A stretch of 64,000 bases of DNA from Cytophagaceae bacterium (GCA_027491315.1 JAIXWL010000017.1:62001-126000); one strand, 5' to 3'; counted from the stretch's first letter, positions 8,025 to 18,043 are shown. Notes: generated by a model not told the origin, from the sequence alone. Program-made: numbers and translations.

Positions 8025-9344
8025 ATGTGCGATACTTTTTTTAGCCCTTCTCAATTCAATGTAGGAGGAAACCCAATTTTGGCTAAAAATTCAGATCGTG
8101 AGCCCAATGAAGCTCAGCAAATCGCTCGATTCCCTGCCCATACTAGACCTCAAAAAGGGGTTCAAGCAAGCTATATTGCGGTGGAATGTCCAGAACGGGT
8201 TTTTGAAGTTATTTTATCAAAGCCCTTTCATATGTGGGGGGCTGAAATGGGGGTTAATGAACACGGACTTGCCATTGGAAATGAGGCAGTTTTTACCAAA
8301 ATGAAATTGCTAAAAAAGAATACAGGCTTGACTGGAATGGATTTATTGCGTTTGGCATTGGAACAGTCGAAAACAGCCAAAGAGGCCCTGGATGTTATCA
8401 TCAAGTATTTAGAAAAATACGGTCAAGACGCTTGCGGTGGATATCAAGATAAAGGCATGTATTATAGTAATAGTTTTCTAATAGCTGACACTCATGCTGC
8501 CTATGTCTTAGAAACGGCTGGGCCATTTTGGGCATTTAAGCATATTGAATCCTTTTATGCGATTTCCAATCTGTTGACTCTTGGAACGGATTTTGACCAA
8601 ATTCATCCTGATGCCCAAGCTTATGCTTATCAAAAATCTTGGATAAAACGAGATGTGCCATTTGATTTTCAACAAGCATTTTCTGAGCCATTTATGACCT
8701 TTATGGGTCGCGGTGCCTCCAGAAAACAACAATGCGAATGGCAAGGTCCTTTTTCTAAAAATAGGGATTTTGAGCTTCAAGATGCCTTTGATATTTTGAG
8801 AAGTCATCGAATTAGAGAGAATTTTGAGCCTTGTCGAGGAGATATGGGCAACATTTGTTTGCATGCGCAAGGATTATTGACTCCCTCTCAAACCACAGGT
8901 AGTTTGGTGGTTGAATTGAGAAAAGATGCTCAATCTAGCGTTTGGCTGACGGGTTCATCGGCTCCCTGTTTATCCATATTTAAGCCATTTTATTTTGGAA
9001 CAATAACCTTAGACATTGAAAATTTCCCTCTAGCATCTTCGCATCTAGATGATTCCTATTGGTGGCAATGGGAGAAAATTCATCGAAAAGCATTGACGGA
9101 TTACCACTCCATACATGCCAAAATTCAAGCATTTCGAGAGGAGAAAGAAAAGCTTTGGCTGAAAGAGGATCAATTGTTGGCGAACAGCAAGGACCTAAAA
9201 AAGAAAGTAGAATTAAGCCAGCGGGCTATTCAAGAATGCCTTCAATTGGCTAAGAAATTGGAACAACATAAACCTAAACCTACCTTCAGGTTAAAATCTT
9301 TAGCCTATTCCTTGTATTGGAAGTGGCAAAATAGAGTCATGTAA
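8025..9344 (+). CDS. Secernin-like peptidase family C69 protein (Ntn hydrolase)
   Basis: A 439-residue protein. It begins MCDTFF, so removal of Met1 would expose Cys2, the N-terminal nucleophile used by C69 dipeptidases and secernins. Further family motifs are ILAKNSDREPNEAQ (about 19-32), WGAEMGVNEHGLAIGNEA (about 73-90) and a Ser/Tyr-rich SNSFLIADTHAAYVLET segment. No signal peptide is present, so it should act in the cytoplasm, which differs from the exported dipeptidase A type. The last 80 residues are charged, lysine/glutamate-rich and probably helical. It is followed after one base by the amine oxidase gene, so the two are almost certainly co-transcribed. The substrate may be a dipeptide or amide, but I cannot tell which. 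Confidence 0.85.
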   Translation: MCDTFFSPSQFNVGGNPILAKNSDREPNEAQQIARFPAHTRPQKGVQASYIAVECPERVFEVILSKPFHMWGAEMGVNEHGLAIGNEAVFTKMKLLKKNTGLTGMDLLRLALEQSKTAKEALDVIIKYLEKYGQDACGGYQDKGMYYSNSFLIADTHAAYVLETAGPFWAFKHIESFYAISNLLTLGTDFDQIHPDAQAYAYQKSWIKRDVPFDFQQAFSEPFMTFMGRGASRKQQCEWQGPFSKNRDFELQDAFDILRSHRIRENFEPCRGDMGNICLHAQGLLTPSQTTGSLVVELRKDAQSSVWLTGSSAPCLSIFKPFYFGTITLDIENFPLASSHLDDSYWWQWEKIHRKALTDYHSIHAKIQAFREEKEKLWLKEDQLLANSKDLKKKVELSQRAIQECLQLAKKLEQHKPKPTFRLKSLAYSLYWKWQNRVM

Positions 9345-9345
9345 T

Positions 9346-10692
9346 ATGAAAGAAATTAATACCGAAATATTGATCGTAGGAGCAGGCTATGCCGGAATAG
9401 CTGCCGCAAAAAAGCTTTATGCCGCAGGAAAAGATTTTATCATCTTAGAAGCGAGGGATCGGATAGGGGGAAGAACGTTGACGGAGAATTTAACATCGGG
9501 TCCAAGCGTGGACATGGGGGCCAAATGGGTCGGTCCAACCCAACATTTGGTTTGGGAATGGATTAAGGAAAGTCAAACGGAAACCTATGAAACCTATGAA
9601 CAAGGAAAAAACCTATTAAAATTCAAAGATAAAATCAGTTCCTACACGGGCACTATTCCTAAAATAGACCCCATTTCATTGATTGATTTAGGTATGGCCA
9701 TCCATCGAATGAATAAGCTTTCGGAGCAAATTTCTATCTCCGAACCTTGGAATCATCCGAAAGCCAAAGAATATGATGCAATGACGTTGGCCACATGGAT
9801 GGATAAACATATATGGACAGCCAAGGCCAAACATTTATTTGAAATCGGGATTCAAACGGTTTTTGCAGCAGAAGCCGCTGAAATTTCCCTCCTTTTTGCT
9901 TTATTTTATTTTAAATCAGGTGATAATATGGACACCTTGATTTCCATAAAAAATGGGGCTCAACAAAGTATCTTGAAAGGCGGTACTCAGGGTTTAGCTA
10001 AGAAAATAGCCGCACCTTGGATGGAAAAAATTCAGTTGAATGAGCCCTTGTTGACATTGGTTCAACACGAAACGGGAATAGTGGCTACATCAGCAAATTT
10101 GAGGATTACAGCCAATAAATGTATTCTAAGTATCCCACCGGTTTTGATTAATTCCATTGTATTTGATCCACCTTTACCCCAGCAAAAGGCACAACTGTAC
10201 CAGCGGATGCCCATGGGAGCGGCCATGAAAGTATATTTAATTTACCCTAGTCCTTTTTGGAGGGAAATGGGTTATAGTGGACAAATTGTAAGTGATGAGT
10301 ACCCTTTAAAAGTAACCTTTGATGTAGGACATACCGATTCCGATCGTGGGGTATTATTGGTATTTGTGGAAGGAAATGATGCTCGAAATTTCATTGAATT
10401 GGAAGAAGATGTTCGCCAAAAAATGATTTTGGAGCGTGTAGTAAAGATATTTGGGCATCAAGCGGTACAACCTCTGCAATATGTCGATAAGTGCTGGACG
10501 GAAGAAGTTTATTCTCGTGGATGTTACACGGGGTTAATGGGTCCCAATACTTTAACGCAATTTGGACATCAAATACGTGCGCCCTTTAAACATGTTCATT
10601 TTGCAGGAACAGAAACAGCCGAAAAGTGGAATGGCTATTTGGATGGGGCTATTTCATCAGGTTATCGGGCAGCTTCTGAAGTCTTGGAATAG
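9346..10692 (+). CDS. FAD-dependent amine oxidase (flavin monoamine oxidase family)
   Basis: A 448-residue flavoprotein that would oxidise an amine to the imine/aldehyde with release of ammonia and H2O2 or transfer of electrons. Seen: the dinucleotide-binding ILIVGAGYAGIAA (Gly12, 14, 17), the second FAD motif EARDRIGGRT, the long substrate/FAD domain, and the C-terminal FAD signature HFAGTETAEKWNGYLDGAI. No Tat or Sec signal is seen, so it is cytosolic. It starts one base after the C69 peptidase, which suggests that the peptidase or amidase product is fed to the oxidase. Related enzymes include MAO, putrescine oxidase and phytoene-desaturase-like proteins; the C-terminal motif favours the MAO group. 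Confidence 0.88.
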   Translation: MKEINTEILIVGAGYAGIAAAKKLYAAGKDFIILEARDRIGGRTLTENLTSGPSVDMGAKWVGPTQHLVWEWIKESQTETYETYEQGKNLLKFKDKISSYTGTIPKIDPISLIDLGMAIHRMNKLSEQISISEPWNHPKAKEYDAMTLATWMDKHIWTAKAKHLFEIGIQTVFAAEAAEISLLFALFYFKSGDNMDTLISIKNGAQQSILKGGTQGLAKKIAAPWMEKIQLNEPLLTLVQHETGIVATSANLRITANKCILSIPPVLINSIVFDPPLPQQKAQLYQRMPMGAAMKVYLIYPSPFWREMGYSGQIVSDEYPLKVTFDVGHTDSDRGVLLVFVEGNDARNFIELEEDVRQKMILERVVKIFGHQAVQPLQYVDKCWTEEVYSRGCYTGLMGPNTLTQFGHQIRAPFKHVHFAGTETAEKWNGYLDGAISSGYRAASEVLE

Positions 10693-10716
10693 GCACTCCA
10701 AAAGCTGCCCAAGGCC

Positions 10717-11550
10717 TTATTTTATTCTTTCTTTGAAGTAAGCAATGGCCATGTTCCATGCTTCTTCGGTTGATTTTTTATCAAATGCCGGATTAGAAGG
10801 ATTGGCAAAAGCATGTTCTGCATCAAAGCTTTTAACCTGTAATTTTTTGCCTGCTGCTTTCATGTTGTCTTGAAATTCAGCAACAACCTTAGGAGAAATC
10901 CATTGTTCTTTACCAGCAAAAAGTCCTAAAACATCAGTATTTAAAGCTTTTAATTCATTGATATCTTTAACTGGCATGCCATAATACATCACGCAGGCCA
11001 CCCCTTGATTTCCAGCTAAAATAGAAGCTTTTAACGATAGTCCGCCTCCGAAGCACCAGCCCACGGTGGCTATTTTTGCTTTTGGACCTACATGTTGGAT
11101 AGCACCTTTAATGATGGCCTCCAAACGGGCAGCATTTGCCTCTCCCATGTATTTACCAGCATCCTCCCTAGTAGTTGCTACTTTTCCATCATACATATCG
11201 ATGGCTAGGACATTCAAATTCCCCAGGGTGCTGTAGAAATGTTCGGCTTCTCTTTTGATATGGTCATTTAAACCCCACCATTCTTGAAATACAAATAAAG
11301 TATTTGTGGTAGGTTTTGCGGCTTTGATGTAAAAAGCATGAGCCTTTTGACCGTCTGGCGTGCTAAATTCAATCATTTCACCTCCTGCTTTGGAGATATG
11401 TACGTAGGGTTTTGGTAATTTATGCGACCGCTGGAAGGCTTTATTGGAAGCCATTAATTGCATGTCATCCTTTTTTAAAAAGCAACAGGATTGTGCGTTT
11501 AGTTCTTGAAAACCAGCCAATAAGGTGAGTAAAAAGACGATTTTTTTCAT
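10717..11550 (-). CDS. Exported dienelactone hydrolase family protein
   Basis: A 277-residue alpha/beta hydrolase with a signal peptide (MKKIVFLLTLLAGFQELNAQ). The nucleophile is Cys166 in GWCFGGG and the catalytic His is His246 in DAEHAFANP; both fit dienelactone hydrolase. The usual acidic member, in the FGxxDxxI motif, reads LFAGKEQWIS here, so Glu stands where Asp is usual. The family hydrolyses dienelactones and other cyclic esters, and most exported Bacteroidota members are uncharacterised. It converges on the amine oxidase with a 24-nt gap and is divergent from the ThuA gene. Expression signals were not visible. Confidence 0.85.
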   Translation of the reverse strand: MKKIVFLLTLLAGFQELNAQSCCFLKKDDMQLMASNKAFQRSHKLPKPYVHISKAGGEMIEFSTPDGQKAHAFYIKAAKPTTNTLFVFQEWWGLNDHIKREAEHFYSTLGNLNVLAIDMYDGKVATTREDAGKYMGEANAARLEAIIKGAIQHVGPKAKIATVGWCFGGGLSLKASILAGNQGVACVMYYGMPVKDINELKALNTDVLGLFAGKEQWISPKVVAEFQDNMKAAGKKLQVKSFDAEHAFANPSNPAFDKKSTEEAWNMAIAYFKERIK

Positions 11551-11605
11551 GGTATTATTTGGATAAAAATTTTGAATAAATTAATCGAAAATGAAGCTTT
11601 TACTA

Positions 11606-11613
11606 TAACTTTG
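11606..11613 (+). promoter_or_regulatory. Probable -7 element of the ThuA/sugar dehydrogenase gene
   Basis: TAACTTTG matches TAnnTTTG and lies 27 nt before the ATG at 11640. No clear -33 TTG is present at the expected spacing, so the call is tentative. Confidence 0.45.
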
Positions 11614-11639
11614 CCAACTCTTTAAGACTGACAATTAAT

Positions 11640-14600
11640 ATGAAAAACAAATTCTTCGGATCTCTCCGAATCATGGCTAGCTTCTGTCTTGCATGCTTAT
11701 TTTCGTTCTCACTGGTAGCGCAAGACAAAAACGTACTCAAAGGTAAAAAGGTTTTGGTTTTTTCCTCTACCAAAGGTTTTCGTCACAGTTCCATTGAGCC
11801 GGGCAAAATTGCCTTTTTGAAAATGGCGGCGGAAAAAGGATTTTCAGTGGATACTACTGAAAATGTGGCTGCTTTTACCGAAAGTAATTTAAAGAAATAC
11901 CGTGTGGTCGTGTTTTTAAACACCACAGGTAATGTATTAAATGATCCTCAGCAAAATGCTTTTGAGCGTTTTATCCAAGCGGGTGGGGGTTATTTAGGTA
12001 TACATGCCGCCACTGACACAGAATACGATTGGCCATGGTATGGCAAATTATCTGGAGGTTATTTTGCTTCTCACCCAGGTCGTCCAAATGTTCAAGAAGG
12101 AAAGATGAACGTGGTAGATGGTAGCCATATTTCTACCTCCCACATGCCAGCAAGTTTTATTCGCAAGGATGAATTCTATGACATCAAGGAATTTAATAAA
12201 GATGTTAAGGTCTTAATGACAGTGGATGAGAAAACATATAAAGATGGTAAAATGGGCGATTTTCACCCAATGGCGTGGTACCATGAATTTGATGGCGGCC
12301 GTGCATTTTACACTAACTGGGGACATACCCATGAGACATTTTCTGAAGATCTAGTGCTGAAGCATATTTGGGGAGGATTGCAGTGGGTAGCTTCTGGACC
12401 AGATATCAACTACAATAAGAAATTACGTACAGGAGTTCTTCCAGAAGAAAATAGATTCACTAAAATTACTTTAGATCGTAATTTGGATGAACCTACTGAA
12501 TTGGCAGTTACGAATCAGGGAAAAATCTTTTTTGCTGAGCGTAAAGGTAAATTGAAAATGTATGATCCAAAGAAAGGCAAAACGAAAGTAATAGCCAATT
12601 TAGATGTTTTCAATAAGTTTGAATACGGGTTAATGGGTATGAATATTGATCCCAATTTTGATCAAAATAAATGGATATATTTATTCTATTCTCCACAAAC
12701 AGGTCAGCCTGATACAGCACAGCATCTATCTCGTTTTACCTATGATGATGTGAAAGATACCTTGTTAATGAACACGGAAAAGGTATTATTACGAGTTCCA
12801 GTTAAGCGTACTGGATGCTGCCATACAGGAGGTTCAATCGCTTGGGATAAGGAAGGAAACTTATTTTTATCTACAGGTGATGATACCAATCCATTTGAAT
12901 CCAATGGATATGGTCCCATTGATAATCGTCCTGGAAGAGCAGGCTGGGATGCGCGCGCTACTAGTTCCAATACCAACGACTTAAGAGGCAAGATTATTCG
13001 TATCAAACCAACGCCAGAAGGAAGCTATACGATTCCGAAAGGAAACTTATTCCCAGAAAAGACGCCACATGCTAAGGCAGAGATTTATGTGATGGGTAAC
13101 CGTAATCCATACCGCATTGCGGTAGATCAACGTACAGGATTCTTATATTGGGGTGAAGTTGGTCCAGATGCCGGCGAAAATTCACCTAAATATGGTTCTA
13201 GAGGATACGATGAAGTAAACCAAGCGCGTGAAGCAGGTTATTTTGGTTGGCCTTTATTCGTAGGAAATAATCAGACCTATAATCAAAGAGATTTTGTGAA
13301 AGACAGTACTTGGGCTAAGTTTAGTGTGGAAGCGCCAATCAACGATTCTCCTCACAATACGGGTTTTGCTCATTTGCCTAAACCTCAAAAAGCCTTTATT
13401 TTTTACCCTTATGTAGATTCTCCAGATTTTGGTCCAGTTATTGGTAAGGGGTCTAGAAATGCTATGGCAGGTCCTGTTTATTATTCAGAAGATTTTCCAG
13501 CCAATTCAAAAACGAAATTCCCATCGTATTATGATGGCAAGTTGTTTGCTTATGATTGGGCTAGAGACATCATCTACACGGTTAGCATGAAGCAAAATGG
13601 GGATTTCGATTCTATGGAGCGTTTCTTGCCTTCTGTGAAATTCTCTCATCCAATTGACATGCAATTTGCCAAAGATGGTACATTCTATGGTTTAGAATAT
13701 GGTCCAAATTGGTTTGCACAGAATGAGGAAGCAACCTTATATAAAATTGAATACAACGCGGGGAATCGTCCTCCGAAAGTGGAAATAGCCGCTGACAAAA
13801 AAGCTGGTGCTTCTCCAATGAAAGTGAAATTCTCTTCTGCAGGAACATTGGATTATGATGGAGATGCCATTCAATATGCATGGTCATTTGGTGATGGTCA
13901 AACCAGTACCTTGGCCAACCCTACGGTAACTTATACCAAATCAGGGGTATTTAAAGCCGTATTGAAAGTAAAAGATGCTAAAGGAAATGTTAGTTCAGCC
14001 GAAACAATTGTGAAGGTGGGTAATGAAATTCCTAAAGTGGATGTAAGTATTGAAGGCAATAAATCCTTCTATTGGAATGACAAACCTGTAAAGTATGCCG
14101 TGAAGGTAGAAGATAAAGAAGATGGTTCTTTAAGTAATAAGAAGATTGCGGAAGAGGATGTTGTATTGAATATCAACTACCTACAAGGATTTGATAAAAC
14201 GCTCATTGAGCAAGGCCATCAGAGTAATACGTCATTCTCCAATGGAAAGCGTTTGATTGAATTATCAGACTGCAAAACCTGCCATGCAGTGGAAAAGAAA
14301 TCCATTGGGCCATCATACACTGAGGTAAGTAAAAAATACCGTGCTTCAGCGGCTAATATTGATATGTTAGCCAAGAAAGTTATTAACGGTGGTGGTGGTG
14401 TTTGGGGAGAACAAGTAATGGCTGCCCATCCACAAATCAAATCCGATGATGCCAAAGAAATGGTTCGTTACATTTTAAGTTTATCGGATACTAAGAAAAC
14501 TTCGAAGCCATTGAAAGGTGAATATATAACCAATGATGGTGGTAAACCTGGTACATTCTTGTTTGTAGCTAGTTATACTGATAAAGGAGGCTCAAAGGTA

Positions 14601-15011
14601 GGTTCGGCTACGGGTCAACAAGTGATAACCCTTAGAAACTCACATGTAGCAGCTGCTTCAGCGGATAAGACTTCGAAAACGATGAAGTATAAAGTGGATG
14701 GAGTGGGGGAGTTATTAGTTGCAACTGCTGATCAGGGTTATGCTAATTTTGGTATGATTGATTTAACTGGAATTAAGTCGATTCAGGTTTCATCTTTTGT
14801 GATGCCAGGTCAAACCGCTGGAGGTAAATTAGAATTGAGATCAGGTAGTCCTACTGGTACTCTTCTAGGATCTATTGATATTAATAGCACGGGTCAATCT
14901 CGTATGCCAGTCAATGTTTCGGGCTCTCAAAACTTATATTTTGTCTTCTCCAATCCTGCTGCAGGTGATAAGCCTTTGTATGGTTTGAAGGAAATCTATT
15001 TTGAGAATTAG
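11640..15011 (+). CDS. Exported ThuA / glucose-sorbosone dehydrogenase / PKD / cytochrome c multidomain protein
   Basis: A 1123-residue periplasmic or surface protein with a signal peptide (MKNKFFGS...SLVAQ). Order of parts: ThuA trehalose-utilisation-like domain (about 33-250, GGGYLGIHAATDTE, HPMAWYHEFDGGRAFYTNWGH), a beta-propeller sugar dehydrogenase of the glucose/sorbosone type (about 255-700, WDKEGNLFLSTGDD, YVMGNRNPYRIAVD), a PKD domain (about 710-790, FSSAGTLDYDGDAIQYAWSF), a class I cytochrome c (CKTCH, Cys878-Cys881-His882) and a C-terminal carbohydrate-binding-like beta domain (about 960-1123). The propeller probably uses PQQ to oxidise a sugar and passes electrons to the attached heme. 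This fusion is common in Cytophagales, but its sugar is not established. Confidence 0.88.
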   Translation: MKNKFFGSLRIMASFCLACLFSFSLVAQDKNVLKGKKVLVFSSTKGFRHSSIEPGKIAFLKMAAEKGFSVDTTENVAAFTESNLKKYRVVVFLNTTGNVLNDPQQNAFERFIQAGGGYLGIHAATDTEYDWPWYGKLSGGYFASHPGRPNVQEGKMNVVDGSHISTSHMPASFIRKDEFYDIKEFNKDVKVLMTVDEKTYKDGKMGDFHPMAWYHEFDGGRAFYTNWGHTHETFSEDLVLKHIWGGLQWVASGPDINYNKKLRTGVLPEENRFTKITLDRNLDEPTELAVTNQGKIFFAERKGKLKMYDPKKGKTKVIANLDVFNKFEYGLMGMNIDPNFDQNKWIYLFYSPQTGQPDTAQHLSRFTYDDVKDTLLMNTEKVLLRVPVKRTGCCHTGGSIAWDKEGNLFLSTGDDTNPFESNGYGPIDNRPGRAGWDARATSSNTNDLRGKIIRIKPTPEGSYTIPKGNLFPEKTPHAKAEIYVMGNRNPYRIAVDQRTGFLYWGEVGPDAGENSPKYGSRGYDEVNQAREAGYFGWPLFVGNNQTYNQRDFVKDSTWAKFSVEAPINDSPHNTGFAHLPKPQKAFIFYPYVDSPDFGPVIGKGSRNAMAGPVYYSEDFPANSKTKFPSYYDGKLFAYDWARDIIYTVSMKQNGDFDSMERFLPSVKFSHPIDMQFAKDGTFYGLEYGPNWFAQNEEATLYKIEYNAGNRPPKVEIAADKKAGASPMKVKFSSAGTLDYDGDAIQYAWSFGDGQTSTLANPTVTYTKSGVFKAVLKVKDAKGNVSSAETIVKVGNEIPKVDVSIEGNKSFYWNDKPVKYAVKVEDKEDGSLSNKKIAEEDVVLNINYLQGFDKTLIEQGHQSNTSFSNGKRLIELSDCKTCHAVEKKSIGPSYTEVSKKYRASAANIDMLAKKVINGGGGVWGEQVMAAHPQIKSDDAKEMVRYILSLSDTKKTSKPLKGEYITNDGGKPGTFLFVASYTDKGGSKVGSATGQQVITLRNSHVAAASADKTSKTMKYKVDGVGELLVATADQGYANFGMIDLTGIKSIQVSSFVMPGQTAGGKLELRSGSPTGTLLGSIDINSTGQSRMPVNVSGSQNLYFVFSNPAAGDKPLYGLKEIYFEN

Positions 15012-15029
15012 GAAAGTAATATGTACGAA

Positions 15030-15055
15030 AAAGGCTCCGAAAGGAGCCTTTTTTA
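15030..15055 (+). terminator. Rho-independent terminator
   Basis: AAAGGCTCC, GAAA loop, GGAGCCTTT, then a T-run. It closes the ThuA/dehydrogenase gene and ends directly at the stop codon of the convergent VF530 gene. Confidence 0.85.
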
Positions 15056-15277
15056 TTACCATTTAGTTCGAATGTACAAATTTTCTACTTTCTGTCTTGC
15101 CCAAGGGGTTTTTCGTAAAAAAGTTAATGAAGATTTGATACTGGGATTGATCGCAAAGCAATTGATCCGTATCCTTCTGGCAAGTTCTTCCCATCCATAA
15201 CGCTCTACCAATTGCTCCATGATGAAAGCCAAGGTTTTACCATGTAAAGGGTCATTGGATATTTGTCCTTCGCTCAT
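15056..15277 (-). CDS. VF530 family DNA-binding protein (DUF2132)
   Basis: A 73-residue protein that matches the VF530 family over its full length: [21 protein letters not shown], then [31 protein letters not shown]. The family takes its name from a Vibrio fischeri protein with a small helical fold and is annotated as DNA-binding, but no cellular role is known. It is the last gene of a leftward operon, 10 nt after uup, which contains glyA and tatC; the link is probably just co-transcription. Confidence 0.9.
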   Translation of the reverse strand: MSEGQISNDPLHGKTLAFIMEQLVERYGWEELARRIRINCFAINPSIKSSLTFLRKTPWARQKVENLYIRTKW

Positions 15278-15287
15278 AGGTATTGGT

Positions 15288-17147
15288 TTAAGCGCGCTCA
15301 GATAATTCTAGCCAACGCATTTCTTTTTCCTCTAAACTATTTTTTAATCGCTCAACTTCCGCAGCCCAGGCTGTTAAATCTTGAAAATTATCAGACCCTT
15401 TGCTCAAACGCTCAATTAGTGCTTCTTTTTGCCCTTCCATCACGGCCATTTCTTTTTCAAGTTCTTCCAATTCTTTGGCTTCCTTAAAACTAAGCTTGGC
15501 TCCTTTAGGGGCTGGTTTACTTTCAACTACGGGAGTTGGATTTTTTTTCTCTGCAACAGGTTCTTTTTCTTTGTTTTCTAGGGCAATTCGATAATCAGTA
15601 TAATTTCCATTGAAGAAATTGACTTCTCCTTCCCCTTCTACTAAAATCAATTGATCCACAAGGTTATCCATGAAATAACGGTCGTGGGAAACTAATAACA
15701 AACAGCCTTGAAATTCACTTAAAAAGTCTTCCAATAATTGTAGGGTATCTAAATCTAAATCATTGGTAGGCTCATCTAATATCAAGAAGTTGGGGTTTTT
15801 GACCAATACTTGCATCAATTGAAGCCTTTTTTTCTCCCCTCCAGAAAGCTTTTCAACGGGCGTATATTGTTGAGCTGTTGGGAATAAAAACTTACTTAAA
15901 AATTGGCTTGGTGTCAAAGACTCATTTTTTCCATAAGGAATCACTTCGGCAATTTCTGTAATGGTATCAATGACTCTTTGCTCTGGCTTAAATTCAAAAG
16001 GCAATTGGGTATAATATCCAATCACTAAAGTTTCTCCGGGGTCAATGGTCCCGGCATCAGGTTGTTCAAGTCCAGTTAGTAACTGAAGGAAAGTAGTCTT
16101 TCCAGCTCCATTTTTACCTACTATACCAATACGGTCTTTTTTCTTGAAAGTATAGGTAAAGTCATTAACTATTTTTTTGTCACCCCAGGCTTTCTTTAGG
16201 TGATTAATCTCAATGATTTTATTGCCCAAACGCGACATCTGAATGTTTAATTCCAGTTTGCTATCATCTACTTTACGGTGAGCAACTTCTTCTGTCTCAG
16301 CAAAAGCATCAATGCGTGATTGAGCTTTAGTTCCACGGGCTTTTGGCTGCCTTCTCATCCACTCCAATTCCTTACGGTATAAGTTCTTGGCTTTGGAAAT
16401 AGTACTAGCCTCGGAAGCTTCCCGTTCTGCTTTTTTCTCCAGGAAATAGGCATAGTTCCCTTCGTAGGTATAAATAGAGCCATTGCTTAGCTCTAGCATT
16501 TTATTACAAACTTTATCTAAGAAATATCGATCGTGGGAGACAACGAGCACCGTTACATTGGGACCCGAGAGGATGCCTTCTAACCATTCGATGGTTTCAA
16601 TATCTAAATGGTTGGTCGGCTCATCCAGAATCATGATATCCGGACTCTCAATCAATAATTTGGCCAGCGAAAGACGTTTCTTTTGTCCACCTGAAAGTGT
16701 ACTAACTTTTTGATCTCCATCGGGAATTCCTAAGCGCGTAATGATTTGTTTGGCTCTAGCCTCATAATCCCAAGCATTGTTAGCTTCCATGAGTGCAAAA
16801 GAATCTTCAAGTTCTTTGGCATCTCCAGAAATCATAGCCTTTTCATAGGCTTTGATGGCTTGTGCACTGGGTAAATCATCTGAAAAAAGGTAGTTAAGTA
16901 CTTCCTCATTTTCTTGAAAAATAGGGTTTTGAGGAAGATAACCCACGCGAATACCTTTGCGAATGGTTACTTTACCTTCATCAGGGCTTTGGAGACCCAT
17001 GAGGGTTTCCATAAGGGTAGTTTTACCCGTGCCATTTTTTCCAATGAGGGATACTTTCTCTCCTTTTTGTAGGCCAAAGAATAGGTTTTTAAAGACCCAT
17101 CTTTCACCCAAATTGCGAGAAATATTTTCCGCGGATAGGTAATTCAT
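15288..17147 (-). CDS. uup: ABC-F family ATPase, Uup type
   Basis: A 619-residue soluble protein with two ABC ATPase domains and no membrane segments. First Walker [10 protein letters not shown] (36-44) and [11 protein letters not shown] with LDEPTNHLD; second GKNGAGKTT (about 345) and [11 protein letters not shown] with LDEPTNDLD. Between them lies the arginine-rich inter-domain linker ([17 protein letters not shown]) typical of ABC-F proteins that bind the ribosomal E site. The C-terminal 90 residues are a charged coiled coil, which marks the Uup branch. Uup acts on ribosomes and in tolerance of DNA branch structures. It is downstream of tatC by 20 nt in the glyA operon. Confidence 0.9.
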   Translation of the reverse strand: MNYLSAENISRNLGERWVFKNLFFGLQKGEKVSLIGKNGTGKTTLMETLMGLQSPDEGKVTIRKGIRVGYLPQNPIFQENEEVLNYLFSDDLPSAQAIKAYEKAMISGDAKELEDSFALMEANNAWDYEARAKQIITRLGIPDGDQKVSTLSGGQKKRLSLAKLLIESPDIMILDEPTNHLDIETIEWLEGILSGPNVTVLVVSHDRYFLDKVCNKMLELSNGSIYTYEGNYAYFLEKKAEREASEASTISKAKNLYRKELEWMRRQPKARGTKAQSRIDAFAETEEVAHRKVDDSKLELNIQMSRLGNKIIEINHLKKAWGDKKIVNDFTYTFKKKDRIGIVGKNGAGKTTFLQLLTGLEQPDAGTIDPGETLVIGYYTQLPFEFKPEQRVIDTITEIAEVIPYGKNESLTPSQFLSKFLFPTAQQYTPVEKLSGGEKKRLQLMQVLVKNPNFLILDEPTNDLDLDTLQLLEDFLSEFQGCLLLVSHDRYFMDNLVDQLILVEGEGEVNFFNGNYTDYRIALENKEKEPVAEKKNPTPVVESKPAPKGAKLSFKEAKELEELEKEMAVMEGQKEALIERLSKGSDNFQDLTAWAAEVERLKNSLEEKEMRWLELSERA

Positions 17148-17167
17148 GTTGGTTAATTAGGAATTCT

Positions 17168-18034
17168 TTACGAATTCGATTCAAGCGCTTCTTCTCTCAT
17201 TTTTCTGCGCAATACTCTTCCTGAAACGAGGATACTGATTTCATAGAGGCCAAAGAGAGGGAAGGCGACCAATAATTGTGAAATCACATCGGGGGAAGGG
17301 GTGATGATAGCTGCTACTAACAAAATCACGATGAGGGCATGTTTTCTGTATTCTCTCATGAAAGAAGGCGTAAGAATTCCCACTTGAGATAGTACAAAGG
17401 CAATCATCGGTAATTGGAAAGTAAGGCCGCATGCCAAAGTCAACATGGATAACAACGATATGTAATCGTTGATGTCAAATTGATTTTGGATACTAGGATC
17501 TAATTTGAAGTTTGCCAGAAAATTGATGGCCATGGGAGCTACCACGAAATAGCCAAAAGACACCCCAACAAAAAAGAGTAAAGAAACCCAGAAAACTGCT
17601 CCACGGGCTGCCTTCTGTTCTTTTTCTTTCAAACCCGGACGGATAAATCGCCAGATTTCATAAAAGGCATAAGGAAATGCAAATAATAGTCCCACGATGA
17701 TCGACTGGGTTAGAGCCATCATGAATTGACCAGATACCTCTCTACTTTGCAGAATGAAGTCAGCAGCTTGCATACACAAACTGGTCATTCCTGTTAATTC
17801 AGCTAAATGGCACAGCACTTGATTCGTGTAGAAATCTACTTTGGTAGGACCCATGATGATGATTCCAAAGATTTCATTTCTGAAAATCCATGCCAAGATT
17901 GTAAAAATCACAATAGAAGCTAAAGAGCGAATAATATGCCACCTTAGTTCCTCTAAATGATCCATAAACGACATTTCTGTGCCGTCCTTATCTTCATCCT
18001 GGTCCTCGTCGTCCCAATCCTGATCTAATGCCAT
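17168..18034 (-). CDS. tatC: Sec-independent protein translocase TatC
   Basis: A 288-residue integral membrane protein with the expected six helices. After a very acidic N-terminal tail (DQDWDDEDQDEDKDG) comes the hallmark SFMDHLEELRWHIIRS, the signal-peptide recognition site, and later FPYAFYEIWRFIRPGLKEKE. TatC recognises twin-arginine signal peptides and exports folded proteins. The acidic leader is longer than in proteobacterial TatC but is common in this phylum. There is an insert between helices 1 and 2 (VDFYTNQVLCHLAEL). No tatA is in the window. Confidence 0.95.
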   Translation of the reverse strand: MALDQDWDDEDQDEDKDGTEMSFMDHLEELRWHIIRSLASIVIFTILAWIFRNEIFGIIIMGPTKVDFYTNQVLCHLAELTGMTSLCMQAADFILQSREVSGQFMMALTQSIIVGLLFAFPYAFYEIWRFIRPGLKEKEQKAARGAVFWVSLLFFVGVSFGYFVVAPMAINFLANFKLDPSIQNQFDINDYISLLSMLTLACGLTFQLPMIAFVLSQVGILTPSFMREYRKHALIVILLVAAIITPSPDVISQLLVAFPLFGLYEISILVSGRVLRRKMREEALESNS

Positions 18035-18043
18035 ATTTGTTTT

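Noticed and set aside
8508-8870. 120-residue minus-strand ORF inside the C69 peptidase gene
   Set aside because: Antisense shadow of a clearly coding frame; no domain seen.
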